From Cyanodermella asteris (lineage: Eukaryota > Ascomycota > Lecanoromycetes > Ostropales > Stictidaceae): 64,000 bases of DNA. Shown one piece after another: positions 33,479 through 44,055 of this stretch. Position numbers and translations under genes: made by a program. Positions within the stretch are counted from its first letter, which is position 1. Each line of letters begins with the position of its first letter. The notes beneath the pieces were generated by a model, which saw only the letters and a list, made by a program, of their open reading frames with translations, made no database searches and was not told the DNA's origin. The stretch lies in assembly GCA_900618795.1 (NCBI GenBank), contig UYJD01000020.1:209827-273826 (forward strand), read 5' to 3'.

Positions 33479-34197
33479 CGAAGGACTCGCCCGTGTGAGC
33501 AGCTGAGGCAATCGACTGGGCCCATCCTTTGCCAGAAGTTTGAGCCGGCAAAGCTCTATCCGTATCTGACTGTCGACGCATCTTGGTGGCGAATGCGTTG
33601 GATGTCTCGACGCAAGCGGTACTCTATCGGTCTACGCGACTCTCGAGTTTAGCCAACCCGTACCTCGATGGTATGAAGCTTCCGGCACAGGTCTGCGAAC
33701 AAATCATCATCTCGGGGTCGCACATGATCTGTGAAGGGGCCCATACCCGGGCGGAAGCTTCTGAGACTGTCGGAGAGCCTTGGAGCCTAACCTCAACGTG
33801 CCTTCGAAGGTACGACGAGATTTGATATTGAGTGCTCTGACGAGCTCTTGAACAAATTCAATTGCAAAGAACTGTCCTGGAGACAGCTCAACTAAACTTC
33901 AGGTCCGTCAGAGTAGCTTCTGCCGGCATGTTCTCGGCTTGAACCAGCTCTCAAGGTATCCAAAAGCCATCGTTTACCAATGAGGAATCTGATTCGCGTT
34001 TCTGTTTAGACCCACTTGTGCCATGTAGAATGTACTTCTTGCAATTCCGGGTATCTCATCCAGGGTCCAGCACTTCAACATTCTGCGTCATAGAAACCTT
34101 ACCTACCTAGGCTGGAAATGCTGCATCTCAAAATCTAAAATTCACCTATCATCGCAAACAAGTAAGATCTAGATGCACACTCTGGAATCATATCACC
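33479..34197. other. Intergenic region, no gene recognised
   Basis: An 80-codon frame at 33583-33825 has no family features. AT-rich near 34120-34150. Confidence 0.45.
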
Positions 34198-34879
34198 ATG
34201 GCCGCTCCAATCAAAGATGTCCAAGCCACCTACCGACTACGCGTAGCCCTCAAGCTCAAGGGACCTCCCCTACAATGAAACCCCCATCAACCTCAACGCC
34301 GGCGACCAACACTGTGCCTGTTGCCGCAAAATCAACCCTCTCGGCAGCATCCCAGCCCTGATGGTCGACTCCAGAGGTTCCTCACTAGAACCCTTAACGT
34401 AATCAATCCCTCACCATTCTCGAATATCTCCAAGAAACGAAACGCACCCGCAACCCGCCTTACCGCCCTCCGACGCCCTAGGCAGAGCTCGCGTGCGTTC
34501 CGTCACCTCAATCGCCATAACCGACTCTCACCCGCCGATCGTGCCTCGTGCCCGGGGGTATCTGAAGAAACATGCGAGGTACGATGCGGTACAGTGGAAG
34601 GAAGTGGCAGACGCATTGGGGTTTGGAACTGGCGCTGCAGGGTTGGGAGGCGAGGTTTTGGTGGATTGATGGGCGGACGGGGACGTTCTGTCACGGGGAC
34701 GGATCCTACCGGTGCGGATATCTGTCTAGTCGGTCTCGTTCAGGGGATTAGGGCTTTTTGAGATTGAGGTTGAGGGGATACCGGCGGTGCGGCGCATTGT
34801 GGCGATGTGTGGGGAGGTTGAGGCGTTTGAGATGTCGGAGGAGATGTATCAGGTGGATTTTCCGGGGACGTGTAACTGA
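34198..34879 (+). pseudogene. Decayed maleylacetoacetate isomerase (zeta-class GST)
   Basis: Pieces of a zeta glutathione transferase appear in order but in different frames: ATYRLRVALKLKG, then YNETPINLNAGDQH, then KINPLGSIPALMVDSRGSSLEPLT, then TILEYLQETK-like and GRARVRSVTSIAITDSHPP segments, then YLKKHARYDAVQWKEVADALG, and finally EVEGIPAVRRIVAMCGEVEAFEMSEEM near the C-terminus. The family enzyme turns maleylacetoacetate into fumarylacetoacetate in tyrosine/phenylalanine breakdown. Here the catalytic N-terminal loop (SSCSYR in working enzymes) is already abnormal, the first frame stops after about 26 codons, and I count at least four later breaks. Part of the C-terminal domain also looks shortened. 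A functional copy is presumably elsewhere in the genome. Confidence 0.7.
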
Positions 34880-35478
34880 GAATAGGGTTACTTGGTCGAT
34901 GCGGACGAATAAGCATGACTGAAACCAGGTGTCCGTCACTGCAAAGCTTTCAAGTGCCGGGATGCGCGTTTGAGTGAGATTTGCACTTGAGGCTGTTCCG
35001 CTGTCGTCGCTCACGATGTTAGCGATACTAAATGAAACATGGGACGGATGCCAGCGATGATCTTCATTAATCGCTAAAGGCATCACCGGGACCTTCCACC
35101 AGTGCTTGACGATGAGCCACTGAAGGTCGAAGCAACGCTAATAACAAATGCCGAATCATATCTTGTGCTAGCACGTGCACAACTACCGAGCAGGCAGATC
35201 AAAAGCTGTATGGTCACTTATGTGTCCGGCTACACCGAAACGGCCAAAAGACCTTTCGTGAACTGATCGGTACATCAGGTACACATGCAACCTCGTTCGT
35301 ACCTAGGCTAAATGCCATTTCTCGCAGCATCTCTCGTGCATGCCTTTCGTGTCTGCAAACCGAAAAGCTTTGCTTGCGGCAAAGGGGCAAAACCTAACCT
35401 CCTTCTTCCCCTTGACAAACTCGTCGCGAAAAAGGTTCGTTCAAACGCCACGGCGCTGGAGACAGACCTAATATAACT
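34880..35478. other. Intergenic region, no gene recognised
   Basis: Lies between the isomerase relic and the doubtful minus-strand gene. Nothing recognised. Confidence 0.45.
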
Positions 35479-36070
35479 TCATGATCCGAAGCCAATCGCT
35501 CGTGGCCGCACGTGGCTCTCCCCGATTGTGACGCTGCCAGACCAGACCAAGACGAGCTCTCGGGCTGCATCAACAAACTCAGCAAAGTCTGGATGTGACC
35601 AGCCCTCACGCCTTCGACACTCCAGAGGTACCTTGTGAGTCTGTTTGACCACCCCTTGCAGCAGCTCGAAAAGGCTTGAAGCTTGCGCCGTTTCCTCAAA
35701 CTGGGCCGGCCCGCTCTGCCCCGCGGCGTTGCTTTGCGCGTGAAAGCTTATCAGCCCCGGTCGGGCGAATTAGCGGGCTTGCCTTTCCAAAGCTCTCCAG
35801 TTTGAAAGGAGTCCAATGCTGGTTCGTTGAGAGCGCCGAGGACGCAGGAACGCTGGCACGACCCGGTCGATCGTTTGGGCTGGAGGGATGCGGGCTAGTG
35901 TCTTCGAACCGGACGGGGTGGATACTTCTTTGGATCAGGCTGGGATGGCGGATCTCCACTTTTCTTCGTGTCGGGCTGCCCTGCTGTTTCGAATCTTCCT
36001 TCTTTTCTTGCTCTGTCTTGGATTTTTTGACTATGGAAAACTGGAAGAAAACATTCACGTGACGACACAT
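35479..36070 (-). CDS. Doubtful two-exon gene, unrecognised
   Basis: Two minus-strand segments look coding. The first, from about 36070 to 35790, ends in PGRASVPASSALSTNQHWTPFKLESFGK. The second, about 35708 to a stop at 35479, reads FEETAQASSLFELLQGVVKQTHKVP, then HPDFAEFVDAARELVLVWSGSVTIGESHVRPRAIGFGS. They join in phase if a GC-AG intron is allowed (GCAAGC donor after ESFGK, GGCCCAG acceptor), leaving about 170 residues. The start at 36070 (MCRHVNVFFQ) is weak; an upstream exon may exist. The evenly mixed composition and lack of stops in the second segment are the only evidence. No family recognised, no signal peptide. Confidence 0.35.
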
Positions 36071-36265
36071 TGACGAACTTTTATCACCATTTGCAGCGTC
36101 AAATTATCGTGCTTTGCGCCATCGTCGTCTCGTAGCGCTGGAGTATCACGAATATCGACAAGGGGGAAAGATGTTCGACTACTCTTAGCGGATATGCTCT
36201 TCGAGATTCGACATCTTCACGAACTTTGACCCGCCCAGTCTCGCGCAACACAATCAGATGTCAAC

Positions 36266-37247
36266 ATGAATTCGACCATGCTACAGCCAGCCCTGGCGCC
36301 GCCAGAGGGCTCGATATCGAATTTCGACAACCCGCCAAACGAGCATGCGATGGTGATTGGGATCATGTCCATGTACATATTCCTGACTACGGTCTTCACG
36401 CTGGCTCGAATGTGGACGAGATTTCACATTCACCAAGAGATATGGTGGTATGGCAATGGCCTATCGACGAGCTTTGGAATAGGCCCACTGACACCTCGAC
36501 AGGGACGACTGGACCATGTTCATTGGATGGGTAGGCGTCATTGGCCTCTCAGTCGCGCAGCTCGTTCAACTGCAGTACGGTGGAGGCGTCGACATGTGGA
36601 ATGTCACTGAAGCGAACTATCGCCAGTTCGAACGGGTTCGTACTTACAGCAAAGGTCGAGACCCTCCAACTAATTGCATTTAGATATACTCTGATATCGA
36701 GATCGTGGCACGTCTTGCAATCTTCTTTACCAAGTTTTCGATTCTATTACTCTACATCCGCATCTTCTTCCCAAAGCGAACGCAGAGAACGCAAATGTGG
36801 TGGTGGATCTGGGCCGTCATCTGGTTCAACATCCTTTACACATTAGCGTTGATCCTTGTGGTGACGCTACAGTGCACTCCGTACGGACTGCCTTTTGGTG
36901 GCGTCTGCGTGAACGAGTACGCAGTCCTCGTTTCGGCGTCGGTCATCAACGTCGTCTCCGACATTGCGGTGCTGCTCATCCCACTGGAAGCCGTCTGGAA
37001 ATTGCAAATGGAACGAAGCAGGAAAATGGCCCTCTTTCTCGTCTTTGCTTTCGGCGCTTTCGCTCCGCTTTCCAGCATTGCTCGGCTCGGGTATCAAATC
37101 CCGGAAGCCCGCGACGCAAACCGGACGAAGCTGTTGGTGACGGTCAACATACTGGCAATGGCAGAGAACGTGATCGCAATCATCGTCGGGTGTGCTCCGG
37201 TATTGAGCGTGTGGTTCTTTCGCCTGCAATCCAAACGCGAACGATAA
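36266..37247 (+). CDS. Pth11-like/rhodopsin-type fungal integral membrane protein
   Basis: Three exons, 36266-36447, 36503-36635 and 36684-37247, with 55 and 48 bp introns (branches ACTGAC and CTAAT), giving 292 residues. The first join creates RFHIHQEIWWDDWTMFIG; the W-DDW motif after TM1-2 is the hallmark of the large mould family of seven-helix proteins related to Pth11 (Pfam rhodopsin/SatA-like). Hydrophobic segments occur near residues 29-48, 66-82, 115-137, 145-160, 178-200, 212-232 and 248-272. The usual N-terminal CFEM domain is absent. Family members are suspected surface receptors, mostly unproven. The ORF ends at TAA 37245, but the same frame continues open for 120 codons (to 37610) as a hydrophilic tail of the usual type (TTDPYPLSNFDEADDDHH), so the tail has probably been lost to a nonsense change. 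Confidence 0.85.
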
Positions 37248-37610
37248 GTGCCCACAAAAAGTCTGACGGCGCGGTTCTGGCCGAAATTGGGACGTGGTTC
37301 ATCACAATCGACCGGACCGAGGGGGAGACGCTCGAAACGCCATGCTACGACGGATCCGTACCCGTTGTCGAATTTCGACGAAGCCGACGACGACCATCAT
37401 AGTCATAAAAATTTGACTCGTGCGAGGAGCGACAGTGTCGAAGACGAAATGGTGTTCGATAGGAAACCGAAGGTCCATCGCTTCGGTGAAGCGTCTGCTA
37501 TATACGGGGTACATGCTCCGACGACGACGACTACGATCGAAGGAGGAGTGAAAAGCTTCGAGAGGGGACGAGGAAGGAATTCGGCAAAGGGTAGCCCACG
37601 ACTCACGTAA

Positions 37611-38054
37611 TAATGACCTTGCAACGCATTCATGTACATACAGACAGCTTGCTGTCCAATTCCATCAATATCTTGAGATGATCGAACTTTACGAGGCCAT
37701 AGCCATCGTCAAACTAACACTTTCATGATTCGCTTGCGTCTTTAACGTCGAAGTCCAGATTGTGAGCAAGCCTGAAGAACGTGAAACGCAGAAGTTACAG
37801 TTTTTTTCATCCTTCTTATGAGGCGAGACAATACATAGATGATGAAATCTGGGGTACCTGAGCAAGGGTGTAGATCGCCGGCGTTCGATGGCCAGTCGCC
37901 GCAGCACGCGCAGACCACATATATGTGAGCTGGTGCGGGACCCAAAAAAAGTGACCCCACCAGAGCTCATAGTCTTTCGACAGCTTCGACTTTGCTCAAC
38001 CTTACCACTCTCTCGTCCTCCGCCAGCATCAAAGTTCTACAAACACCCGTCGCG
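37611..38054. other. Intergenic region with the MDE1 promoter
   Basis: 444 bases between the membrane protein tail and MDE1. The last 80 bases are CT-rich leader. No separate element recognised. Confidence 0.5.
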
Positions 38055-38858
38055 ATGGCCACGAGCAATTCCATCGAGGGGCCTCCGACAAACGGCTCCG
38101 CCGGCAACGCTGCCGCCGTCACCACCACCAACGACACCACCGCCGCCGACGCGGAATCGCTCGTCCAATCCCCCGACCCCTCCCACCCCGCGAACCAAAT
38201 CTCCACGCTCTGCGCACAATTCTACACGCTGGGCTGGGTGACCGGCACCGGCGGCGGCATGTCCATCCGCTCGGGCCCCCACATCTGGTTCGCGCCGACG
38301 GGCGTGCAGAAGGAGCTCATGAAGCCGTCGGACATGTTCGTCCTCGACTACGCGTCCAACACGTACCTGCGACGGCCAGCCGCGCTGCGGCCGTCGCAGT
38401 GTACGCCGCTGTTCCTCTCGGCGTTCGATCGCGGGGCGGGAGCGTGCATCCACACGCATTCGCAGTGGGCCGTTCTCGTCACGTTGCTTGCGGAGCGGCG
38501 GCATGGGGAGGGGGGTAAGGCGCGGGCGGAGGGGGGGCATGAGGTTTTTGAGATTGAGGAGATTGAGCAGATCAAGGGGATACCGAAGGGGAAGGGGAAG
38601 GGGATGTTGGGGTATTTTGAACGGTTGAGGATACCGATTATCGAGAATACGGCGCACGAGGAGGATCTCAAGGATAGTTTGACGGCGGCGATGGACAGCT
38701 TCCCGGATAGTTATGCGGTGCTGGTCAAGAGGCATGGGGTTTATGTTTGGGGGGATACGACGCAGAAGGCAAAGACGCAGTGTGAGAGTTTGGATTATAT
38801 TTTCCAGTTGGCGGTGAGGATGCATGAGTTGGGGTTGCCTTGGACGAAGGAGGGTTGA
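38055..38858 (+). CDS. MDE1: Methylthioribulose-1-phosphate dehydratase
   Basis: 267 residues from ATG 38055, one exon. Class II aldolase/adducin fold. [11 protein letters not shown] (64-74) is the phosphate-binding glycine loop, [13 protein letters not shown] (77-89) follows, and zinc ligands are His133 and His135 in CIHTHSQW plus His227 in [12 protein letters not shown]1 dehydrates 5-methylthioribulose-1-phosphate to 2,3-diketo-5-methylthiopentyl-1-phosphate in the cytosolic methionine salvage pathway. Length and motif order fit the fungal enzyme. The first 45 residues are Ala/Thr/Asn-rich and probably disordered. Third-position use switches from C-rich in the first half to G-rich after about 38480, with no frame change. 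No other salvage genes are nearby. Confidence 0.93.
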   Translation: MATSNSIEGPPTNGSAGNAAAVTTTNDTTAADAESLVQSPDPSHPANQISTLCAQFYTLGWVTGTGGGMSIRSGPHIWFAPTGVQKELMKPSDMFVLDYASNTYLRRPAALRPSQCTPLFLSAFDRGAGACIHTHSQWAVLVTLLAERRHGEGGKARAEGGHEVFEIEEIEQIKGIPKGKGKGMLGYFERLRIPIIENTAHEEDLKDSLTAAMDSFPDSYAVLVKRHGVYVWGDTTQKAKTQCESLDYIFQLAVRMHELGLPWTKEG

Positions 38859-40346
38859 AGCGGGCAGTGAGCTGGAGAGGGCTGAGGCATCTACTTTATT
38901 GACGCGATTCGATGGTGTTTGGTGCCGGTGGTGTTTGATGCTTGAGGAGTTGATCGAGGCTGGACTTCGACATCCCACAAAGGAGGACGACGGATTGGTG
39001 ATACCCCGGTGTAATCATAGAATTTCCAACGACAACTACGAGTGTCTTCGTACACGATTCAAATCAATCGGGCGGTGCGATCCGGTGTTTCAGGGCCACT
39101 GTCACGAGGCGGGTTTGCTGGCTTTCCTAGCAGCGTCACGCCTGGGGAAGGCTGAAATGGACCCCACCTGGGACAAGGATCTGGCACATTATCAACTGAT
39201 AGGTTCCATATTACGACCGGTACGACTAGCTTGTGTCAGTGTCGCATTTGACCTGCTGCATGCAGAAGCCCGCTCGTCGCTCACGACTCCCACAAGGCTG
39301 TCGAGAGGAGCGCTCTCACGATGCTGCAAAGCGTGTTAGCCGAGACAGGGGAGTCAAGGCGAAAGTCGGCGCGGTGGGAAAAGAAGCTTTTGCCGGAGTG
39401 GAGGAGGAAAACGTCAGTTAATGGCGCTAGCGTCTCGGCCACGAAGTGACCATGACCAGAAGGGACGATATCCCGGGACTCCTGGAATCGCCAGCCCAAT
39501 GAGAAGACGGGCAAGCATGGAATTGCCATACGCGCGAGCCGCTGCCATGCGGGAGTCGTTGTAGGGAGGTGAGACACGGCAAGACGTACGGAAGCTCCGT
39601 ATAGCTTTGCTGTGCCTTTAGGCAGGAGGTGAACATTGGAAGAATGTATTGTTGAGTCTTCCAGCCCACATATGTTCACCATGTCAAGTTGGAGTACCAG
39701 ATACCAGTAGACGCTCGACTTTGGCGGTCCAGATTGTCGGAGACGCCAGGCTGATTCCGCGGATAAATGGAGCCATCTGACCTGTCTCGCCTTCTAGAAG
39801 TCGTCTATCGTCTATCATCGATCGCAGGGCCCGAAAGGTTGTCGAGTGAATCTTGTCACGGCCGTCACTGCTCAGCCTCCCCTTCGGTATGATGATGATG
39901 ATTCCTGGGACAAGAATGCCTCCGCCGCTCGCCAGACAGTCAGACACGGACAGTCACCAGCTGGTCTCTACCACGGCCCGTGGTTTCTCCATCCCAGTCG
40001 CCATCTGCCAATAATCCTCTCGTCGCCGCGACCCTGCCTGCTGAACGTCGACGACCTGAACATTGCATTCCATGCCGTCCTGTCCTGTCTTGTCGTGTCG
40101 TCCTGCCACCTTTCGACGCACCTCCTCTTTCTACCTGCGTCGCGCTTGAGATGCGACCTGGCGACCGGCGAAAGTAACCCTCGACTTTCCAACTTCGCAA
40201 GCCAGCCCGCTCGACTTGCTTGGCAATCCAGCTCGCCGCAACCACCTTGCCCTCGACTCTCTCCACCACCTCCGCCCCCTTCTGCTTCTGTCTGGCCATT
40301 CTGGGCATCGAGCCCCTTGACTTACACCAGCTCGTGAGCGCCATAC
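38859..40346. other. Intergenic region and creB leader
   Basis: About 1.5 kb. From about 40050 to 40340 the plus strand is strongly C/T-rich, fitting the creB promoter and leader. The frames within it (Pro- and Ser-rich on one strand, Arg-rich on the other) are by-products of that bias. Confidence 0.55.
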
Positions 40347-42812
40347 ATGTCTCATGAGGCTAAGGCGTCCGGCAGCCGCACAATGTCTTGGGCCGCGCGG
40401 GGACTGCGGCGGCTCGGATCTACTTCGGTCAGTAAACTCCCCGAAGCTTCGCACCACTTTACTTGTCCTGGGACACAAGCACAACTGCGCTGGTATTGTG
40501 CTCTGCGCGATGTGATATCATGGCAGACATGGGCAGGACTGACTTTCTCTGCAGGCAGGCTCCAGTCCACTGCTCGGCAACAAGGACAAGAAGAAGGAAG
40601 ACAAGGATGCGCCCCAGCTTGCCGGCCTCGAGAAGCTACTCCAGGACATTGGCAAGGAGGGCGCGCCGATACAACCGGATGGAAACGACAAGTTCTTCGG
40701 CCTGGAAAACGTGAGTACGCTGTTGTTCTGCCAGCCTGGCAAATGAGCTAACGGATTCGCAGTTTGGAAACACCTGGTAAACTTGAGCCGTCCAATCTCA
40801 GCATCACCTACCTGTACTCATGGCTGACAACTTGCAGTTACGCGAACTCCATCCTACAGTCCCTCTACTATTCTGAACCTTTCCGGGAAGAGGTCATTCA
40901 CTACCCGCAGAGGGCTTCCCTCGAATCAATAATAACCGGGCCAGATGGCCAGCCACGACTCAACACCCGCCTACCACAAGCCGCAAACGCCAATACAGTC
41001 TCCCCAAACAAGCAGAAAAATCCAGCCTCGCCGGCCACAGCGAGAAATCCGGGGCTACCTGCGAAGCCCGAGGACAAGAATTCGTCGGAATACAAAAAGA
41101 AGCAAGCCTTGCTCAAGGGACCCATACTGCGCATGGATTATGACAACTCGACGGATTATGGCATGAAGGAGTCGTTGTTCACTTCGCTCAAAGACATCTT
41201 CGAAGGCGTCATCGCAAACCAGGCTCGAATGGGAGTTGTGAGCCCTGCGAAGCTGGTCGAGCTGCTCAGACAGACGAATGAGACGTTTCGCTCGGCTATG
41301 CACCAAGACGCGCACGAGTTTTTGAACCTGTTGCTCAACGCGGTCATCGACACGGTGGAGGATGATGTCAAGACCAGGGGAGACAAGCAGCAGTTGCGCC
41401 CTCAAGCAAACGGCTCCCCCGTGTCACCGACAGATCCAGCAGGCTCGGCTGTTGCGACGCCGAAAGCGCTTCCGAATGGGAAGTGGGTTCACGACCTATT
41501 CCAAGGCACTCTGACTTCCGAGACGAGGTGCCTCACATGCGAAAACACATCACGACGAGACGAGCCTTTCATCGACTTGTCCGTCGATATTGAGCAGCAC
41601 TCCTCTGTAACGGCATGTTTGCGAAAGTTCTCCGAGGAAGAGATGCTTTGTGAGAGGAATAAGTTCCACTGCGATAATTGTGGAGGCTTGCAAGAGGCGG
41701 AGAAGAGGATGAAGATCAAGCGATTACCTCGCATCCTGGCTCTACATTTGAAGCGCTTCAAGTACACGGAGGACTTTTCGAGACTACAAAAGCTCTTTCA
41801 TCGGGTTGTTTACCCCTTCTATCTACGACTCTTCAACACGACGGACGATGCGGAGGACTCGGACAAGCTGTACGAGCTTTACGCCATCGTTGTGCACATC
41901 GGTGCAGGACCGTACCAGGGCCACTACGTGTCAGTGGTCAAAACCAAAGACGCAGGCTGGTTGCTTTTCGACGATGAGTTGGTCGAACCAGTCAAGAAGG
42001 AATTTGTACAGAACTTTTTCGGCGACAGGCCAGGCCAGGCGTGTGCCTATCTTCTCTTCTACCAGGAAACGACAATCGAATCGATGAGGCGGGAACAGGC
42101 TAGGGAGACTATGATGGCGCATCGAATCACGCAGGGTGCTGGTGCTACAAAAGAGCACGGTCTTGGCTTGGACGTCAAGGGGTTAGCAACAAACGGCTTC
42201 AAAACTGCACCCGTTTTGGAGACTCCAGTGGAAAAGGAGGCAGCGAACCGGCTTAGCAGAGTCGTTAGTGATGGCCCTTCGTCTCCGAGCCGGACCCCGC
42301 TCGCAGGATCCCTTCCGGCCACATCGACCTTGGATGCGCAACACGAGGTTTTGTCACACGCCATCACAGCACCAAATGGCGTTCATCATGCTCCGCCCAC
42401 CGAAGCAAGTCCTGCCAGCAGTGGGCTCTTTTCTAGGATGCGTAGGGGCAGTAAGAGCGGTAAAAAGCCGTCGTCTGGATTTTGGGGATCTCTAGACCTG
42501 ACAAAAGAGGGCAAAGGGAAGGATAAAGAAAGGGACAAGGATTTGGCCAAACGCAAGAGCAAGGATCTAATGAGGGATTCTGAGCCCGCAGCTCGGTCAT
42601 CTACGGAGCCTGCAGCTCGTGCTGAGCCAGAAGTGCAGCGAGAAGATGCCGGACCGGCGCCGAAAGAGGAAGAAAGCGAAGCACCTGTAGAACCGCAGAA
42701 GAAGAACAAGAAGTTTGGCAGCCTCCTACGGCGACGAGCGACAGAATTACGAAAGAGCACATCCAGAGGCAACATGCTCGGATCCCGCAAGGAGGAGAAG
42801 GTGGAGACATGA
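40347..42812 (+). CDS. creB: Ubiquitin C-terminal hydrolase CreB (USP12/46 type)
   Basis: Four exons: 40347-40427, 40555-40710, 40763-40776 and 40838-42812, giving 741 residues. Exon 3 is only 14 bases; the intron after it splits the codon of the catalytic Cys in [16 protein letters not shown]. The His box is [11 protein letters not shown] with [11 protein letters not shown] behind it, and the zinc-finger-like CLTC...CDNC pair sits in the fingers region. Aspergillus CreB is a deubiquitinase working with the WD40 partner CreC in carbon catabolite repression; this link is by family. After the USP domain (about residues 60-475) come Ser/Pro-rich stretches and a long charged [18 protein letters not shown] segment, probably coiled, as in CreB. 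Alternative start Met13 is possible. Intron branch sites are AGCTAAC (intron 2) and GGCTGAC (intron 3). Confidence 0.93.
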
Positions 42813-44055
42813 GAAGACGACTTTTCACGGCCGGACCAGAGGCAATACCATTTAGCCATTCCAACATCTGTATCATTACCATAGGGACGAAGGATTTCAT
42901 ATGAGGCGTCGTGGCCAAAAGTTGTCGCCACTGCATATTCAGGCGTTGTGGGACGAGAGATGACAGCTTGGTCACAAATGACGAAGCGGCTGGAGGAGTT
43001 GGTTACATAAATGAAGGCTTCTGAGAGCTTGCACCATGCGTGACTCCAGACTTGAATTTAATGAGATTGGTATTGAGACTGTCTGTTCAATGGGATGGCT
43101 GGTGGGTCCTTCAGCGCTTCGGTGCTCAACATCTCAGTGACAATAATTTGCACGGTCGCATCGATTGAAGTACCTTCAAGCTGCAGATTCAGGGAGCTGC
43201 GCCAGCGTCGGTCTTTAAGCGCCTCGAGTAAGTGCAACGTGATCGCGGCGGCGGCACGACCTCGCAGGGCGCAGCTGCGGTCGTTTCAAATGAGACCAAA
43301 TCTGCGACCAGCGCAAGGACCAAGAAGCGGTGCCACAACAAGTTCCCGTGGAGAATGTAGGAACATGGCAACTCGTTCTGCCATGGAAAGGTGTTCCTGC
43401 TGTCGACGTGAGAGAGCCGCGAAATGGTCATGCTCACTAGACGTTGTCTAATCACGAGGCAAACGATGGCCCTGTGGGTTAAAGATTGAGCCATTCGACT
43501 CGTAGCTGTACTCGTGTCATCGGTCGCCGGGCTTCAGGACTCGACCCATGGGCCGACGAGGAAATGCAAGCGGTTCAGCATACTTTCAGGCAATCCAGGT
43601 CTGGAATTGCAGCGTCGAGGCAGCCGCAGCGGGGCTCAGCCTGATACAGTAAAGTACAGCTTTCAGCTGCTACACTGCCTACAGTACCTACAATAACGAC
43701 GACGTCGAACAAGCTCCCAGCTCCCAGCTCCCACGGTTCCATGCGGTCCGTGTCCGTACTTGCTTGCTGGATCTGAAACGCGGCTGACGACTGACTACCT
43801 GGCTCAGCCTTTTTGTTTCCCGCTTTTACTACCTGCAGTCCTCTACATCACCCAGCTTTTGCCATCCGTCACTTCAGCAGAAAACAATTCCGACTCACCG
43901 CATCCAATTGTGCAGCTCAACCTCTCCATTTCTTGTCCGCCTCGAAGCTGGTCCCGCGACCCTGGCAATCGCCAAACTCAGTCCCGCATCGCCTCCGCCG
44001 GTCCCGATTGACTTACCCACTATTCTTATACCGACACCGAAAGCTCCGCAGCGCC
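42813..44055. other. Intergenic region, leader of the BAR-SH3 gene
   Basis: 1.2 kb. C/T-rich from about 43830 to 44055. A CAGCTCCCAGCTCCCA tandem duplication lies near 43720-43735. No other gene recognised. Confidence 0.5.

Noticed and set aside
38037-38978. 313-codon ORF antisense to MDE1
   Set aside because: Arg/His/Pro-rich shadow produced by the high third-position GC of MDE1.
39846-40337. 163-codon Pro/Ser-rich ORF upstream of creB
   Set aside because: Product of the CT-rich leader; no conserved feature.
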